A stretch of 6,002 nt of DNA. It comes from Aquisalimonas sp. (GTDB lineage Bacteria; Pseudomonadota; Gammaproteobacteria; Nitrococcales; Aquisalimonadaceae). Positions within the stretch are counted from its first letter, which is position 1, and the number at the start of each line of letters is the position of its first letter. Of this stretch, positions 1 to 5,336 are shown one piece after another. The stretch is from contig SLMR01000386.1 in the NCBI GenBank assembly GCA_007133445.1, forward strand, positions 1-6,002, in the 5' to 3' direction. The notes beneath the pieces are model-generated. The model worked only from the letters and a program-made list of their open reading frames with translations, was not told where the DNA came from and did not search any database. A program made the position numbers and the translations under genes.

Positions 1-260
1 GGATCATGCTGTTCGACGAACCCACCTCGGCACTTGACCCGGAACTGCGGGGCGAAGTGCTCCAGGTGATGCGGGACCTGGCCGCCGAAGGCATGACCAT
101 GCTCATCGTCACCCACGAAATGCGCTTCGCGGAGGCCGCGGCACATCGCCTGATCTTCATGGACCACGGCCGGATCGTCCACGACGGCCGCCCCGGCCCC
201 ATGTTCACCGACCCGCCTTCCGCGCGTTTCCGCGAGTTCCTGGGGCACGTGAAGTCGTAG
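1..260 (+). CDS. Polar amino-acid ABC transporter ATP-binding protein, C-terminal end (partial)
   Basis: This is the last part of the cytoplasmic ATPase subunit that powers an ABC importer, most like the GlnQ/HisP polar amino-acid uptake family. The 5' end lies outside the window and the reading frame enters at base 3. The visible part opens in the Walker B strand (IMLFDEPTSALDPE), which carries the catalytic Glu and the SALD D-loop. The switch-histidine loop (IVTHE) follows about 30 residues later. The tail has the family's usual C-terminal pattern: a FMDHGRIV strand, a phenylalanine-threonine-aspartate-proline segment, then an Arg-Phe-x-x-Phe-Leu end. Walker A and the signature motif are off the left edge. 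Specificity for glutamine, glutamate or another polar amino acid cannot be told from this fragment, and no permease or binding protein is visible. It converges on the usp gene. Confidence 0.93.
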   Translation, partial: IMLFDEPTSALDPELRGEVLQVMRDLAAEGMTMLIVTHEMRFAEAAAHRLIFMDHGRIVHDGRPGPMFTDPPSARFREFLGHVKS

Positions 261-261
261 C

Positions 262-307
262 CCCGGAGTCGACGAGTCCGGAGCTCTCTGTTCGGCTAAC
301 CTCCGGG
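262..307. terminator. Inverted repeat between convergent genes, possible weak terminator
   Basis: The gap between the converging ABC ATPase and usp genes contains CCCGGAG at 262-268 and its exact reverse complement CTCCGGG at 301-307. A smaller inverted repeat, CCGGA (264-268) and TCCGG (278-282), competes for the left arm. The main loop is long (32 nt) and there is no T-tract on either strand, so this is not a canonical Rho-independent terminator. It is listed as the only candidate end signal for the two genes. Confidence 0.2.
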
Positions 308-316
308 CGCTGCCTG

Positions 317-1270
317 TCAGTGCACCACGGTCACCGGGCACGGCGCCGCATGCAAAACCCGTTGGCTGATGCTGCCGAGCAGGAACTCGCGCAGACGGCC
401 TTGGCCGCGCCGGGCCATGATGACCTCCGCCCCCCTGATCGCACGCGCATGGTCGATGATCGCCCGGGCCGGCTGACCCGCCCGCCGGATCTCTTCCACC
501 GCCACCACATCGGTATCGAACTGGTCCCGGGCACGGGCGAAGGCCTGCACCGAATCAGCCTGGGCAACGTCCTTGAATGCCTCCTCGGAAAGCTGGTCCG
601 CCCCCTGCAGCTCCGCATGCGCGCCACCACCTTCGGCGTAGATTTCCCCGGGCGATGACGGAAAAACGTGCAGCAGATGGACCGCGGCACCGGTGGCGCG
701 GGCCACCGCATTCGCATGGCGCGCCGCGGCAAGGCACTGCTCCGAGTCGTCCACCGGCACAATAATGACGGCACCGCCGCCCGGCTCCGCCTCCTTTTCC
801 GGGTCGCAGGTCACCGCCGTGACGGGGTACTCCGTACGGTGAATGAGGCCTTCCGTCACGCTGCCAACCAGCAGTTCCCAGATTTCCCCGGCGCCGCGGC
901 GCCCCATGACGATGACGGGCCCGTCAAAGCCGTGGGCATAGTGGGCCACCGCATCCGCGGGGTCGCCGCTGAGAATCCGGTCCGTGACCTCGACGTCGCC
1001 TGCCAGTGCCGCCCGCGTCGCTTCGAAGACGCGGCGGGCGCTGGCTCGACGCATGCGATCGAACTCCTGTGCGGAGACCCGTTCGTCCACCGCCTCACCT
1101 CCGGTGTAGCCCATACGCTGCATGATCATGCCCGGCGTATCCTCGAACACATGTAGCAGTTCCATGCGCGCCCCGGCGGCGCGCGCCAGCCGTTCGCCGT
1201 ACCGTGCCGCAGAGTTGGCGTGTACCGAACCATCCACCGGGATCAGGACCGTTCCGATTGCATTGCTCAT
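317..1270 (-). CDS. Tandem-domain universal stress protein (UspA family)
   Basis: This 317-residue cytoplasmic protein contains two complete Usp domains in one chain. Domain 1 covers about residues 5-154: a VLIPVDGS strand with Asp13, then the ATP-binding signature G-2x-G-9x-G-S at G123, G126, G136 and S137. Domain 2 covers about residues 166-317: a VPVDDS strand with Asp174, then the equivalent motif at A286, G289, G299 and S300, where the first Gly has become Ala. Usp proteins of this kind bind ATP and support survival under stress, starvation or low oxygen; no client is known here. The start MSNAIG was preferred to an upstream in-frame ATG (1315) because GAGG lies 8 nt before it and the domain begins right after it. 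The extra 15 upstream residues are not Usp-like. The gene is divergent from the TetR gene and has its own candidate promoter. Confidence 0.93.
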   Translation of the reverse strand: MSNAIGTVLIPVDGSVHANSAARYGERLARAAGARMELLHVFEDTPGMIMQRMGYTGGEAVDERVSAQEFDRMRRASARRVFEATRAALAGDVEVTDRILSGDPADAVAHYAHGFDGPVIVMGRRGAGEIWELLVGSVTEGLIHRTEYPVTAVTCDPEKEAEPGGGAVIIVPVDDSEQCLAAARHANAVARATGAAVHLLHVFPSSPGEIYAEGGGAHAELQGADQLSEEAFKDVAQADSVQAFARARDQFDTDVVAVEEIRRAGQPARAIIDHARAIRGAEVIMARRGQGRLREFLLGSISQRVLHAAPCPVTVVH

Positions 1271-1278
1271 GGTTACTA

Positions 1279-1282
1279 CCTC
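1279..1282 (-). promoter_or_regulatory. Ribosome binding site deciding the usp start
   Basis: On the minus strand the bases read GAGG, 8 nt before the ATG at 1270-1268. This selects MSNAIG as the first residues over the in-frame ATG at 1315. Confidence 0.65.
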
Positions 1283-1303
1283 AGTGACTGTGGACCTTTC
1301 ACA

Positions 1304-1332
1304 AGTATTTGCCACAACCGCGCATTCGTGAA
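1304..1332 (-). promoter_or_regulatory. Candidate sigma-70-like promoter of usp
   Basis: Read on the minus strand, TTCACG (1332-1327) and AATACT (1309-1304) are separated by 17 bp; each matches the -35 and -10 consensus at 4 of 6 positions. Transcription would begin near 1297 and give a leader of about 27 nt before the start codon. A 6-bp inverted repeat, ACGCCT (1332-1337) and AGGCGT (1350-1355), lies at and just upstream of the -35 and could be a regulator site. No FNR/Anr box (TTGAT-N4-ATCAA) was seen. Confidence 0.35.
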
Positions 1333-1410
1333 CGCCTTCTGATCTCTTCAGGCGTGCCAGTCAGCGAACGCCGCAACAACGGGACCGCCGGGACCATGCC
1401 TCAAGGCCAC

Positions 1411-1438
1411 TTGCGCGCCCCCGATACTGCGCTAAACT
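1411..1438 (+). promoter_or_regulatory. Candidate promoter of the TetR-family regulator gene
   Basis: TTGCGC (1411-1416) and TAAACT (1433-1438) form a -35/-10 pair with a 16-bp spacer. An overlapping AT-rich alternative -10, TTAAAT, is at 1438-1443. This is the only AT-rich island in the region. Initiation near 1445 would place the start site at the edge of the 1446-1461 palindrome, as expected for a repressor that blocks its own transcription. Confidence 0.45.
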
Positions 1439-1445
1439 TAAATAG

Positions 1446-1461
1446 TAGACCAGTCGGTCAA
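1446..1461. promoter_or_regulatory. TetR-family operator, TAGACC-N4-GGTCAA near-palindrome
   Basis: The 16-bp site TAGACCAGTCGGTCAA has arms TAGACC and GGTCAA around a 4-bp centre. The arms are reverse complements apart from one base pair. It lies between the candidate -10 and the start codon at 1472. From memory, TAGACC...GGTCTA palindromes are the type of site recognised by NemR/AcuR-like TetR repressors, which agrees with the encoded protein. Autorepression is inferred. I found no second copy of the site elsewhere in the window. Confidence 0.6.
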
Positions 1462-1471
1462 CGGGTGAGAC

Positions 1472-2050
1472 ATGGCGACGACAACCAAGGATGACCTCCT
1501 GGATACGGGCATGGGCCTGCTCCTCCGGCACGGCTACAACGACCTGGGCATTCAGGCCATCCTGCGCGCCACCGGCACTCCCAAGGGATCTTTCTACCAC
1601 TACTTCCGTAGCAAGGAAGATTTCGCGCTGCAGGCCATTGACCGCTACATGGCCGAAGTGCACCAGGGGCTGGACGATGCGCTGACGGACCCCACCCTGC
1701 CGCCGCTTGCACGCGTACGACGGTTCTTTGAGATCTCCCGTGACAAGTACGGTGGCGACGGCTACCTGGGCTGCATGCTCGGTGGCCTGGGGCAGGAGAT
1801 GTCCGGAATCAGCGAGGTCTTCGCCCACCGGATCGAGCGGTGCTTCTCGGAGATCGGCGACCGACTGGCCGCCTGCCTGGCGGAAGCCCGTGAGCAGGGG
1901 GACCTCAGCCCGAATGCCGACCCGCAGGCCATGGCCGAACTGTTGCTGAACTGTTGGGAAGGAGCCGCGCTGCGCAGCCGCCTGCGCCGTGACCCCCAGC
2001 CGCTGGACGAGATGCTCGATTTCTATTTCGCGCGCGCCCGCTCGGCCTGA
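1472..2050 (+). CDS. TetR/AcrR-family transcriptional regulator, NemR/AcuR-like
   Basis: A 192-residue repressor of normal TetR length. The N-terminal DNA-binding domain spans about residues 5-52, and its helix-turn-helix and following helix include the hallmark TPKGSFYHYFRSKEDF (36-51). The ligand-binding half contains Gly100-Cys101-Met-Leu-Gly-Gly-Leu, matching the Ser-Gly-Cys-Leu segment around the redox-active Cys106 of E. coli NemR as I recall that sequence. The residue aligned with NemR Lys175 is Arg170. Further cysteines are at 124, 135 and 161. Members of this group sense reactive electrophiles, oxidants or acrylate-like compounds and release DNA when modified or bound. The start codon has only a weak GGTGA (1464-1468) upstream, but the domain begins directly after it. 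The gene is divergent from usp and followed by an unrelated-looking small gene, so its effector and further targets are unknown. Confidence 0.92.
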   Translation: MATTTKDDLLDTGMGLLLRHGYNDLGIQAILRATGTPKGSFYHYFRSKEDFALQAIDRYMAEVHQGLDDALTDPTLPPLARVRRFFEISRDKYGGDGYLGCMLGGLGQEMSGISEVFAHRIERCFSEIGDRLAACLAEAREQGDLSPNADPQAMAELLLNCWEGAALRSRLRRDPQPLDEMLDFYFARARSA

Positions 2051-2125
2051 GGCCGGCGCGGGTGCCGCCGGAACCGGCGCCACACGGGGCAGCCCGCCGG
2101 TCCGACCCGCGCTGCGCTGCTCCAG

Positions 2126-2148
2126 CCGTGGCCGCTCTGTGGCCACGG
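2126..2148. repeat. Perfect 8-bp hairpin downstream of the TetR gene
   Basis: CCGTGGCC (2126-2133) and GGCCACGG (2141-2148) form a perfect 8-bp stem with a 7-nt loop, 76 bp after the TetR stop and 38 bp before the next start codon. There is no T-tract after it, so it may be a Rho-assisted 3' end, a leader structure of the next gene, or a protein-binding palindrome. Confidence 0.4.
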
Positions 2149-2172
2149 TCCGAAGTACGGGGACAGTCGAGC

Positions 2173-2178
2173 GGAGGA
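2173..2178 (+). promoter_or_regulatory. Ribosome binding site deciding the start of the small FAD-domain-like gene
   Basis: GGAGGA lies 8 nt before the ATG at 2187. It selects this codon over in-frame upstream starts reaching back to 1989, whose extra 66 residues are low-complexity Ala/Gly/Arg/Ser-rich translation of intergenic DNA and of the 3' end of the TetR gene. Confidence 0.7.
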
Positions 2179-2186
2179 ATCGCACC

Positions 2187-2528
2187 ATGATGGAAGTCCA
2201 ACTACGCTCTAACGAAGGGGACCGGCTGGTGTCGGTCAATCTTGGCGGTCTGGCGTTGTCCGTGCGTGGCGAGTTGGCATACGGACAGGACGCCAACAGC
2301 CCGATGGCACAGAAGATCCGGGCCATCGACGGCGAACGTGGTCCGGCCGTGATCGTCCGCTGCGCTGATCGGCGGGATGCGCTGCAATGCCTGGAGTTCG
2401 CCGAGCGCTTCGGCCTGTTGGTCACCATGACCAATGACCGCAGCAACCCCGGCGCATGGGACGGCTGTGACCGGGGCATCGCGGTGGACCTCTCCGCGTT
2501 GTCGCGGAAGGGCGCAATGCACGGGTAG
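2187..2528 (+). CDS. Small protein resembling the N-terminal part of a PCMH-type FAD-binding oxidoreductase (truncated or remnant)
   Basis: A 113-residue protein without signal peptide or membrane segment. Residues about 27-104 follow, in order, the beginning of FAD-linked oxidases of the 6-hydroxynicotine oxidase/berberine-bridge group: a leading RGEL segment, a PAVIVRCADRRDAL strand and helix (residues about 52-65), an EFAERFGLLVTM helix and strand (about 71-82), and a CDRGIAVDLSALS strand (about 93-105). In real family members the loop between the last two is an RGGGH motif that holds the FAD pyrophosphate and often bears the covalent His. Here it reads TNDRSNPGAWDG, so flavin binding in the normal way is unlikely. 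The protein stops just after this point, whereas family enzymes run to about 450 residues, and the DNA after the stop does not continue the fold in any frame I could recognise. A strong ribosome binding site and clean frame argue that it is expressed. It may be a decayed oxidase or a repurposed mini-domain. Confidence 0.62.
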   Translation: MMEVQLRSNEGDRLVSVNLGGLALSVRGELAYGQDANSPMAQKIRAIDGERGPAVIVRCADRRDALQCLEFAERFGLLVTMTNDRSNPGAWDGCDRGIAVDLSALSRKGAMHG

Positions 2529-2572
2529 GCCGGCGAACGCGCAGGATAACGGCGCTTCGCGCGGTCATTAGC

Positions 2573-2604
2573 CATGGCCGGGCCTGCCATCGGGCCCGGC
2601 CATG
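2573..2604. repeat. Perfect 12-bp GC-rich hairpin just upstream of the hydrolase-LuxR gene
   Basis: CATGGCCGGGCC (2573-2584) and GGCCCGGCCATG (2593-2604) are exact reverse complements around an 8-nt loop. The stem ends one base before the purine-rich ribosome binding site and 14 bases before the start codon at 2619. It begins 44 bases after the preceding stop. No T-tract follows. It could end transcription of the upstream gene, control translation of the regulator gene, or be a palindromic DNA-binding site. Confidence 0.6.
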
Positions 2605-2605
2605 C

Positions 2606-2611
2606 GGGGAG
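2606..2611 (+). promoter_or_regulatory. Ribosome binding site deciding the start of the hydrolase-LuxR gene
   Basis: GGGGAG lies 7 nt before ATG 2619. The in-frame ATG at 2574 falls inside the left arm of the hairpin and has no comparable site, so 2619 is preferred. Confidence 0.6.
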
Positions 2612-2618
2612 TGTAACG

Positions 2619-3692
2619 ATGCACGTTGCACCCACGATTCGGTTCTGCCGCCTGCCAGGCGGCTCCAACGTGGCCTACGCGGCGCTGGGCTCCGGAAAGC
2701 CGCTGGTGATGCTGCCGGGATGGCTCTGCCATGTGCGCGAGCTGTGGAGCCATCCGGCGGCGGCCAGTGCCAGAGCCCGCCTCGCAGAGCGGTACCGTTT
2801 CATCTGGTACGACCGCCTGGGCTGCGGCCTGTCGGATCATCGCGGCTTCGAGCTGTCCGTCGAGAACGACGTGGCACAACTCCAGGCTGTCCTGGACAGC
2901 GAAGGGATCCAACGGGCGAATCTGCTTGGCTATTCCTTCGGTGCAGGCCCCGCGGCCGTGTTCGCCGCCCGCCATCCCGAACGGGTTGAGCGGGTCGCGT
3001 TCTACTCGGCGTTCGCCCGGGGGAGCGCGATCACCACCCCCGAACGTTTCGCCGCCCTCAAGCACCTGATCCGGATGCACTGGGGCCTCGGTTCCAGGAC
3101 GCTTGCGGCGATGATCGTCCCCAACGGAAATGCCAGGGACATCCAGTGGTTCACGCGGTTCCAGCAGGTCGCGGCCAGCGCCACCATGGCGGAGGCCCTG
3201 ATCGACCACATCCAGCACATGGACGTCCGCGCCTGGCTTCCGGACGTCCGCGCCCCGGCCATGGTGCTGCACCATCGCGATGACCATGCGGTGCCCTTGA
3301 GCGCCGGCCAGGAGGTCGCCGCGCTCCTGCCCGACTGCACGCTGCAGATCCTGGACGGGGACGAGCATGACCCGTTCATCCGCGATTCCGGCACCGTAGT
3401 GGATACCCTGCTCGCATTCCTGTCCGGTCACGCCACACGCACCAATACCCGTAACGGCGCTCCTCCCGAGAAGCTCAGCCACCGTGAGCAGGAGGTGCTC
3501 GCGCTGATCACCCACGGACTGTCGAACAAGCGGATTGCGGCCACACTCGGGATCAGCGCCGGCACCGTGGAACGACACGCCTGCAATATCTACGGCAAGC
3601 TGGGTGTGCGTAGTCGCGCGGAAGCCATTCGCTCCGCGCTGACCATGAACCTCTCCTCACCGCACCCGTTCCCACAGGAACCCACGCAGTAA
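2619..3692 (+). CDS. LuxR-type transcriptional regulator with N-terminal alpha/beta-hydrolase domain
   Basis: A 357-residue two-domain protein. Residues about 10-270 form an alpha/beta-hydrolase fold: VMLPGW oxyanion-hole strand (30-35), a YDRLGCGLSD segment (64-73), the nucleophile elbow GYSFG with Ser106, an Asp at 221/222 before HAVP, and GDEH with His250. The catalytic triad thus appears complete. Residues about 284-345 are a LuxR/NarL helix-turn-helix: LSHREQEVL at the start, GLSNKRIAATLGIS, then TVERH and KLGVRSR. There is no receiver or autoinducer-binding domain, so the hydrolase half is presumably the sensor, either binding a small ligand or processing it. No substrate can be named. 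The start at 2619 is chosen for its ribosome binding site and because the fold begins soon after; starting at 2574 adds 15 Gly/Pro/Ala-rich residues. The gene follows the FAD-domain-like gene in the same direction, with a strong hairpin between. Confidence 0.92.
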   Translation: MHVAPTIRFCRLPGGSNVAYAALGSGKPLVMLPGWLCHVRELWSHPAAASARARLAERYRFIWYDRLGCGLSDHRGFELSVENDVAQLQAVLDSEGIQRANLLGYSFGAGPAAVFAARHPERVERVAFYSAFARGSAITTPERFAALKHLIRMHWGLGSRTLAAMIVPNGNARDIQWFTRFQQVAASATMAEALIDHIQHMDVRAWLPDVRAPAMVLHHRDDHAVPLSAGQEVAALLPDCTLQILDGDEHDPFIRDSGTVVDTLLAFLSGHATRTNTRNGAPPEKLSHREQEVLALITHGLSNKRIAATLGISAGTVERHACNIYGKLGVRSRAEAIRSALTMNLSSPHPFPQEPTQ

Positions 3693-3865
3693 CCGGCCTG
3701 CCGTCCAACACGAGTGGTCGCGGGGACCGCACGCGCCCGTTCCTGCGCCGTCCAACTGCACTACAGGATTTCCGATAGCGTTCACTGCCGGGTCGCCCGG
3801 ATGCGCTCCCCACCCCACCGCTGCACCCTGAGTGATGGACGGACCGGGCAATGGAGGATCGCATC
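3693..3865. other. Intergenic leader of the DUF1326-DUF2182 pair with a 10-bp direct repeat
   Basis: This 173-bp gap holds the likely promoter of the downstream pair, but no convincing -35/-10 match was seen. GCCGTCCAAC occurs twice, at 3700-3709 and 3747-3756, 47 bp apart on the same strand, and might be a regulator site. Two small stems are present: CCGGG/CCCGG at 3788-3800 (3-nt loop) and GGTC/GACC at about 3716-3728. Neither has a T-tract, so no clear terminator for the LuxR gene is visible. Confidence 0.4.
3853..3857 (+). promoter_or_regulatory. Ribosome binding site deciding the DUF1326 gene start
   Basis: GGAGG lies 8 nt before ATG 3866. The in-frame ATG at 3851 overlaps this element and is therefore unlikely to be the true start. 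Confidence 0.75.
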
Positions 3866-4522
3866 ATGACGAACCCGATCAACCAGGAACACGCGCCGAT
3901 GGGCAAGGCAACAGACTACACCCTGGAAGGCACCATGCTGGAGATCTGCTCCTGCGGCTCGCCCTGCCCCTGCTTCATCGGTGAGGACCCGCACGGGGGT
4001 GAGTGCTTCGGCGTGATCGCTTTCCACCTGGAGCGCGGGCGCATCGGGGACGTGGACGTCTCCGGGCGCACGGTGGTGAACATCGCCCACATTCCCGGGA
4101 ACGCATTGTCGGGCGGATGGCGATCCGTGCTGATCGTCGATGACGGCGCCGCGGACCTGCAGCACGACGCCCTCGTGAACGCGTTCACCGGGCAACTCGG
4201 CGGCGGCCTGGCCGACCTGGCAGGCCTGGTGGGCGAACTGGTCGACGTACGACGGGCACCCGTGCGGCACAGCGTCAATGGAGCCGAGGGACAGTTCGAG
4301 GTCGAGGGCATCATCGCGGCGGACATGGAACCGATCCAGTCGTCCCCCGACGGTACCACCGCCACGCTCTACGACAGCGCCTTCACCACGGTCAAGGGCG
4401 CGCCGGCCTACCTGGGCAAGTCCCGGCACTACCGCGTGACACTGCCCGATGCGGGCATGAGCTGGTCGTTCCAGGGACGCAACACCATCCAGACGGCCTG
4501 GCGCATGGAGCACGCGGGATGA
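3866..4522 (+). CDS. DUF1326 family protein with a multi-cysteine N-terminal motif
   Basis: A 218-residue soluble protein that I recognise as DUF1326 (COG5588-like), a family without an established biochemical function. Near the N-terminus is EICSCGSPCPCF with Cys28, Cys30, Cys34 and Cys36 (C-x-C-x3-C-x-C), followed by Cys47 in GGECFG. These five are the only cysteines, an arrangement suited to metal binding or thiol/disulfide chemistry. The remaining 170 residues are mixed alpha/beta, with VVNIAHIPGNAL, a GQLGGGLADLAGLVGE segment and a C-terminal SWSFQGRNT strand typical of the family. No signal peptide or membrane segment is seen, so a cytoplasmic location is expected. The start is fixed by a GGAGG 8 nt upstream. 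The stop overlaps the start of the DUF2182 gene by 4 bp (ATGA), which implies translational coupling and a shared role. Identification is from memory of the family. Confidence 0.85.
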   Translation: MTNPINQEHAPMGKATDYTLEGTMLEICSCGSPCPCFIGEDPHGGECFGVIAFHLERGRIGDVDVSGRTVVNIAHIPGNALSGGWRSVLIVDDGAADLQHDALVNAFTGQLGGGLADLAGLVGELVDVRRAPVRHSVNGAEGQFEVEGIIAADMEPIQSSPDGTTATLYDSAFTTVKGAPAYLGKSRHYRVTLPDAGMSWSFQGRNTIQTAWRMEHAG

Positions 4523-5304
4523 GTTCGATTGCAACGACGGGACCGCGGTGGCCCGTGCCGCCGGTGGTGGCCGCGACGATTGCCCTGGCGTGGGGGTTGG
4601 CGTTGGTGTCGGAGTACACGGGCCGGATGCAGTGGGTCCATCACCACCACCTGGTGACTGATCACCTCACGCTACTGGCCAGCGTGGCCCTGTTCCTGCT
4701 CGCGTGGCAGGTGCACATCGCCGCCATGATGCTGCCGTCATCGCTGCCCATGATCGGGCTGTTCCGCCGGGCATCGGCCCGCCAGGCGCATCCGGCGCTC
4801 GCGCGGGCCGCTTTCCTTGGTGGCTACCTGGTGGTCTGGACCGGGTTCGGGCTGGCTGCCGTGCTGGGTGACACCCTCGTCCACTCCACGCTGCACCACC
4901 AGCCGGCGCTGACAGGGAACCCCGGTCTGGTGGCCGGCGGCATCATCATCCTGGCAGGGGCGTTCCAGTTCTCGTCACTGAAGGACCGCTGCATGGAACA
5001 GTGTCGCCATCCGGCCGCCTTCATCACCCGCCACTACCGCCAGGGCGTGATGGGGGGATTCCAGCTCGGGCTGCGCCACGGCCTGTTCTGTCTGGGGTGC
5101 TGCTGGGCGCTGATGCTGATCATGTTCGTGGTGGGCATCGCCAATCTCGCGTGGATGCTCCCGCTGGCGCTCCTGATGCTCTACGAGAAAATCGGCCCCG
5201 GGGGCACCCGGGTGGTACGTCCGGTCGGCGGCCTGCTGATCCTGCTCGGCCTGTCGGTAATGGTGGATCCGCGACTGGGGATGATACTCGGCATCGGGCA
5301 CTGA
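4519..5304 (+). CDS. DUF2182 family predicted metal-binding integral membrane protein
   Basis: A 261-residue inner-membrane protein of the DUF2182 (COG5486-like) family, annotated in general as predicted metal-binding. Hydrophobic segments fall at about residues 14-32, 51-76, 94-117, 136-152, 188-208, 210-224 and 235-256, so about six to seven membrane helices. Candidate metal or thiol ligands are a His41-His44 run followed by His49, His66 in the HIAAMMLPSSLPM family motif, Cys158 and Cys162 in KDRCMEQCRHP (C-x3-C-H-like loop), His187, and Cys191, Cys194 and Cys195 in HGLFCLGCCW. The pattern of a C-x3-C loop followed by an H-G-x2-C-x2-C-C helix is characteristic of the family. Translation is probably coupled to the DUF1326 gene through the 4-bp overlap; only a poor GGAG is available upstream. 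Its function is unknown: metal transport, metal delivery and membrane thiol chemistry are all possible. Confidence 0.87.
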   Translation: MSSIATTGPRWPVPPVVAATIALAWGLALVSEYTGRMQWVHHHHLVTDHLTLLASVALFLLAWQVHIAAMMLPSSLPMIGLFRRASARQAHPALARAAFLGGYLVVWTGFGLAAVLGDTLVHSTLHHQPALTGNPGLVAGGIIILAGAFQFSSLKDRCMEQCRHPAAFITRHYRQGVMGGFQLGLRHGLFCLGCCWALMLIMFVVGIANLAWMLPLALLMLYEKIGPGGTRVVRPVGGLLILLGLSVMVDPRLGMILGIGH

Positions 5305-5336
5305 CGTGCGCGGCTGCCCTGGCATGAGAGCAACGG

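Noticed and set aside
2097..2108. GGTCCGACC stretch that looked like a second TetR operator before the small gene
   Set aside because: The order of half-sites is wrong (GGTC before GACC with a 1-bp centre) and it lacks the TAGACC arm, so it does not match the 1446-1461 site.
1989..2186. N-terminal extension of the small FAD-domain-like gene back to an ATG inside the TetR gene
   Set aside because: The extension is low-complexity and overlaps the TetR 3' end, while ATG 2187 has GGAGGA 8 nt upstream and the recognisable fold begins after it.
1361..2668. Long open frame of 435 codons on the minus strand opposite the TetR and FAD-domain-like genes
   Set aside because: It runs antisense through two recognisable genes and intergenic DNA, its translation is Arg/Pro/Ala/Gly-rich with no family resemblance, and it has no supporting ribosome binding site. 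It is a product of high GC content.
2568..3578. 336-codon minus-strand open frame opposite the hydrolase-LuxR gene
   Set aside because: Shadow of a gene with clear hydrolase and LuxR motifs; the antisense translation shows no recognisable domain.
3677..3705. GGAAC...CGTC pair resembling an extracytoplasmic-function sigma promoter upstream of DUF1326
   Set aside because: The spacer is 20 bp rather than the 16-17 bp expected, and the first element is inside the LuxR coding end.
3782..4534. 250-codon minus-strand open frame opposite the DUF1326 gene
   Set aside because: Antisense to a family-matched gene with a strong ribosome binding site; the His/Val/Gly-rich translation has no recognisable motif.
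5305..5336. Possible shared terminator between the DUF2182 and amidase genes
   Set aside because: The 32-bp gap shows no inverted repeat of useful length and no T-tract on either strand.
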